DNA from: Caldilinea sp. CFX5
Lineage (GTDB): Bacteria; Chloroflexota; Anaerolineae; Caldilineales; Caldilineaceae
Direction of reading: 5' to 3'
NCBI GenBank assembly: GCA_021405325.1
Contig: QWII01000046.1
Location: 1-64,000 of the forward strand
Length of the DNA stretch: 64,000 nt
Shown piece after piece: positions 62,523-64,000 of the stretch. The stretch's first letter is position 1; each line of letters opens with the position of its first letter. Both the position numbers and the translations under genes were made by a program. The notes beneath the pieces are model-generated. The model was not told where the DNA came from and searched no databases. It saw nothing but the letters and a program-made list of their open reading frames with translations.

Positions 62523-63494
62523 ATGTCACGCAAAACTATTTTAATTATGGGACTCTTGGTCACCATGCTATTCGCTATTAGTTGTGTTGCTCCATCTGCT
62601 CCAGATGGAGCTATGTCTGGAGGAGCAGCATCTGATACCGCCGCAGTCTCCGATACCCCTTCAATTGTAACTAGAGAATCTTGGTCTATGACAATAGGCG
62701 AAGCTGCCCGGGGGCTCTGCTGTGGTCGGAGGGGCTGTTGGACATGCGAAGAACCTTTCATGATCCTGATTCCTCGGGAAGAACTTCGTGCCACTATCGA
62801 TAACTGGGTAAGTAATCAGTCTTTCAGCAGACCTGTAGAAGTAGTCACGGAGCTACAACCAGGAGAATCTGCTGACATCGTGATCCTTACCAAAGACTAT
62901 TGGACGGCTATACCGGATACGCAGAAAGAATTCGATACCTCCAAGATTGTGAGTAATGACTTTTTTACGATCATTGTTCCTGACTCCGAATTGAGCAATG
63001 ATGCCAAGTCGCTGATTGACGTATTACCTGCGATCACAATTCCTCCTCTATCTGAAGGTGAGGCCCCCCCTATCGATTTAAACAGAGATACAGGTTGTTG
63101 GCGTCAAGAGGGAGAGTGCTGCACTCTTTATTTATGTGATGCATGTGCGAAAATATGTCCTGCTTTAGCAGAGCCAATCACAGAAGAGACCCCTGTCCGG
63201 ATCGTAGTTCCAGGGGAAGAAAACCGTTTGATCGTTGAAGCATGGATGGCCCAACAATCTATTACTGGGGCGATAATCGTCAGCGAACTACAACCGGGTG
63301 AATATGCTGATATCTCCATTTTTACCAATGAATCTTGGTTGTCAATACCTGATGAACAGAAGTCAGGCGATAACACCATAAACCTAAGTGACAACGATTT
63401 CACAATCGTTGCTCCTGACACCAAGCACAATGAACTCGCAACCAATCTATTGCAGGTGTTGCCTCAATTAACAGTGCCAGATGACACAAATTGA
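62523..63494 (+). CDS. Cys-rich lipoprotein with an internal duplication
   Basis: The 323-residue product begins with a lipoprotein signal peptide (MSRKTILIMGLLVTMLF, lipobox AISC near 20). Two copies of a roughly 95-residue module follow (about 85-180 and 225-320), each with VxELQPGEYADI-type, TNESW/TKDYW and NDFFTI/NDFTIV strands and LLQVLPQLTVP/LIDVLPAITIP ends. Each is preceded by a Cys cluster (GLCCGRRGCWTCEEPF near 70-85; CWRQEGECCTLYLCDACAKIC near 195-215). ATG 62523 is chosen because AAAGGAGG is upstream. The family is unknown to me. The Cys patterns suggest disulfides or metal binding at the membrane surface. The DNA is AT-richer than most of the window. Confidence 0.75.
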   Translation: MSRKTILIMGLLVTMLFAISCVAPSAPDGAMSGGAASDTAAVSDTPSIVTRESWSMTIGEAARGLCCGRRGCWTCEEPFMILIPREELRATIDNWVSNQSFSRPVEVVTELQPGESADIVILTKDYWTAIPDTQKEFDTSKIVSNDFFTIIVPDSELSNDAKSLIDVLPAITIPPLSEGEAPPIDLNRDTGCWRQEGECCTLYLCDACAKICPALAEPITEETPVRIVVPGEENRLIVEAWMAQQSITGAIIVSELQPGEYADISIFTNESWLSIPDEQKSGDNTINLSDNDFTIVAPDTKHNELATNLLQVLPQLTVPDDTN

Positions 63495-63636
63495 CTGTAT
63501 GATTCAAAGAAACCGAGATGTGTAGCAGGACATTCACATATTACCTTTGTTTCCCAGGGTGCAACATGTGAACATTCTGCTAGAAGGCAAGCTTGCAGTG
63601 GATTCGATGGTTGGCACCCAATGTATGTGTTGAGCA

Positions 63637-64000
63637 TTATTGGGTGCTTTCCGTTCCTTTGCATACTTGTTTTCCTAATTCGATACGATATGGATCATCA
63701 CTAGAAATCTCTAAGGCTTGTTTAATGAGAGAGCAAGCTTTTTCATCGTTGCCAAGTTCATGTTCTGCTTCAGCCAATGTTTCCATGGCAGCCACCTTAA
63801 GCATATCGTTGGGGGCGATATTCATAGCTAACTCAGCTAGGTGAACTGCATCTTCATAGTTACCTTTCACCTCTTCTACATATAGTGCTGCTAGATTAGT
63901 GGCAGCATGAGAGCAGAGATAGTTTGATATTTCGACGGAAGTTATCTTAATGAAATCGTCGGAACGCACTGGTGTACAATCGAAATTAGCACCAAGCGTA
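63637..64000 (-). CDS. TPR-containing protein, partial
   Basis: The frame is open to the window edge, so the 5' end is missing; the visible part is about 120 codons. It has TPR-like helices (YEDAVHLAELAMNIAPND; METLAEAEHELGNDEKACSL; IKQALEISSDDPYRIELGKQ). Its N-terminal side, as far as seen, has SHAATNLAALYVEEVKGN of the same type. The convergent neighbour ends at 63494. No effector domain is visible. 63495-63636 has a few hairpin-like stretches but no convincing terminator. Confidence 0.65.
   Translation of the reverse strand, partial: TLGANFDCTPVRSDDFIKITSVEISNYLCSHAATNLAALYVEEVKGNYEDAVHLAELAMNIAPNDMLKVAAMETLAEAEHELGNDEKACSLIKQALEISSDDPYRIELGKQVCKGTESTQ

Noticed and set aside
1..64000. CRISPR array, tRNA or rRNA genes
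   Set aside because: No regularly spaced repeats with unique spacers and no recognised tRNA or rRNA sequence were seen; short hairpins here are isolated or MITE-like.

Overview
The window looks like a GC-rich chromosomal segment of a Chloroflexota bacterium, probably of the Caldilinea/Anaerolineae type. This is inferred from gene style, not from a marker gene. The style includes three giant SARP/BTAD-ATPase-TPR regulators, many lipoproteins that share an 'SACQPIQ' lipobox region, corrinoid and ETF-linked methylamine genes, and many short palindromic elements between genes. No rRNA, tRNA or CRISPR array was seen.

Layout. 1-1300: two hairpins and a broken FAD amine oxidase. 1443-7839: a small unknown protein, an HSL-type esterase, a LonB-like protease, a formate/nitrite channel and an MttB-family methyltransferase. 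7832-11740: SARP regulator 1 with a divergent 76-aa protein. 11781-17686: four lipoprotein hydrolases (one beta-lactamase-like, two S33 peptidase-like, one PAF-acetylhydrolase-like) that share a common leader and signal-peptide cassette. 17824-21893: SARP regulator 2 with a divergent 75-aa relative of the first small protein. 22039-24977: two MITE-like elements, a gene remnant and a substrate-binding protein fused to a beta-helix.

25218-42296 is the most striking part: a complete Tc (ABC) toxin locus. It has a single-chain TcB-TcC fusion, an endonuclease/exonuclease/phosphatase-family gene, and a TcA subunit carrying inserted PA14 and NHL-propeller domains. TcA is split by a one-base frameshift at a G6 run. 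The base composition changes at the hypervariable tip of TcC, and the tip carries motifs that recall lytic transglycosylases.

42411-47703 is a GntR - dimethylglycine/sarcosine dehydrogenase - EtfB - EtfA operon, with a clear promoter/operator in front and a terminator behind. With the MttB homologue it fits stepwise demethylation of glycine betaine or methylated amines, the flavoprotein passing electrons to ETF. 47715-50256 is an AT-richer patch with a nucleotidyltransferase pair, an etfA fragment, a membrane protein and a ribbon-helix-helix pair. 50370-56208 holds an MFS transporter behind SARP regulator 3, which is frameshifted and ends in a lectin-like domain. 56617-63494 holds secreted proteins: a lipoprotein, a 1435-aa multidomain protein (lamin-tail, C39-type peptidase, VWA) and a Cys-rich duplicated lipoprotein. 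The last feature is a TPR protein cut by the window edge.
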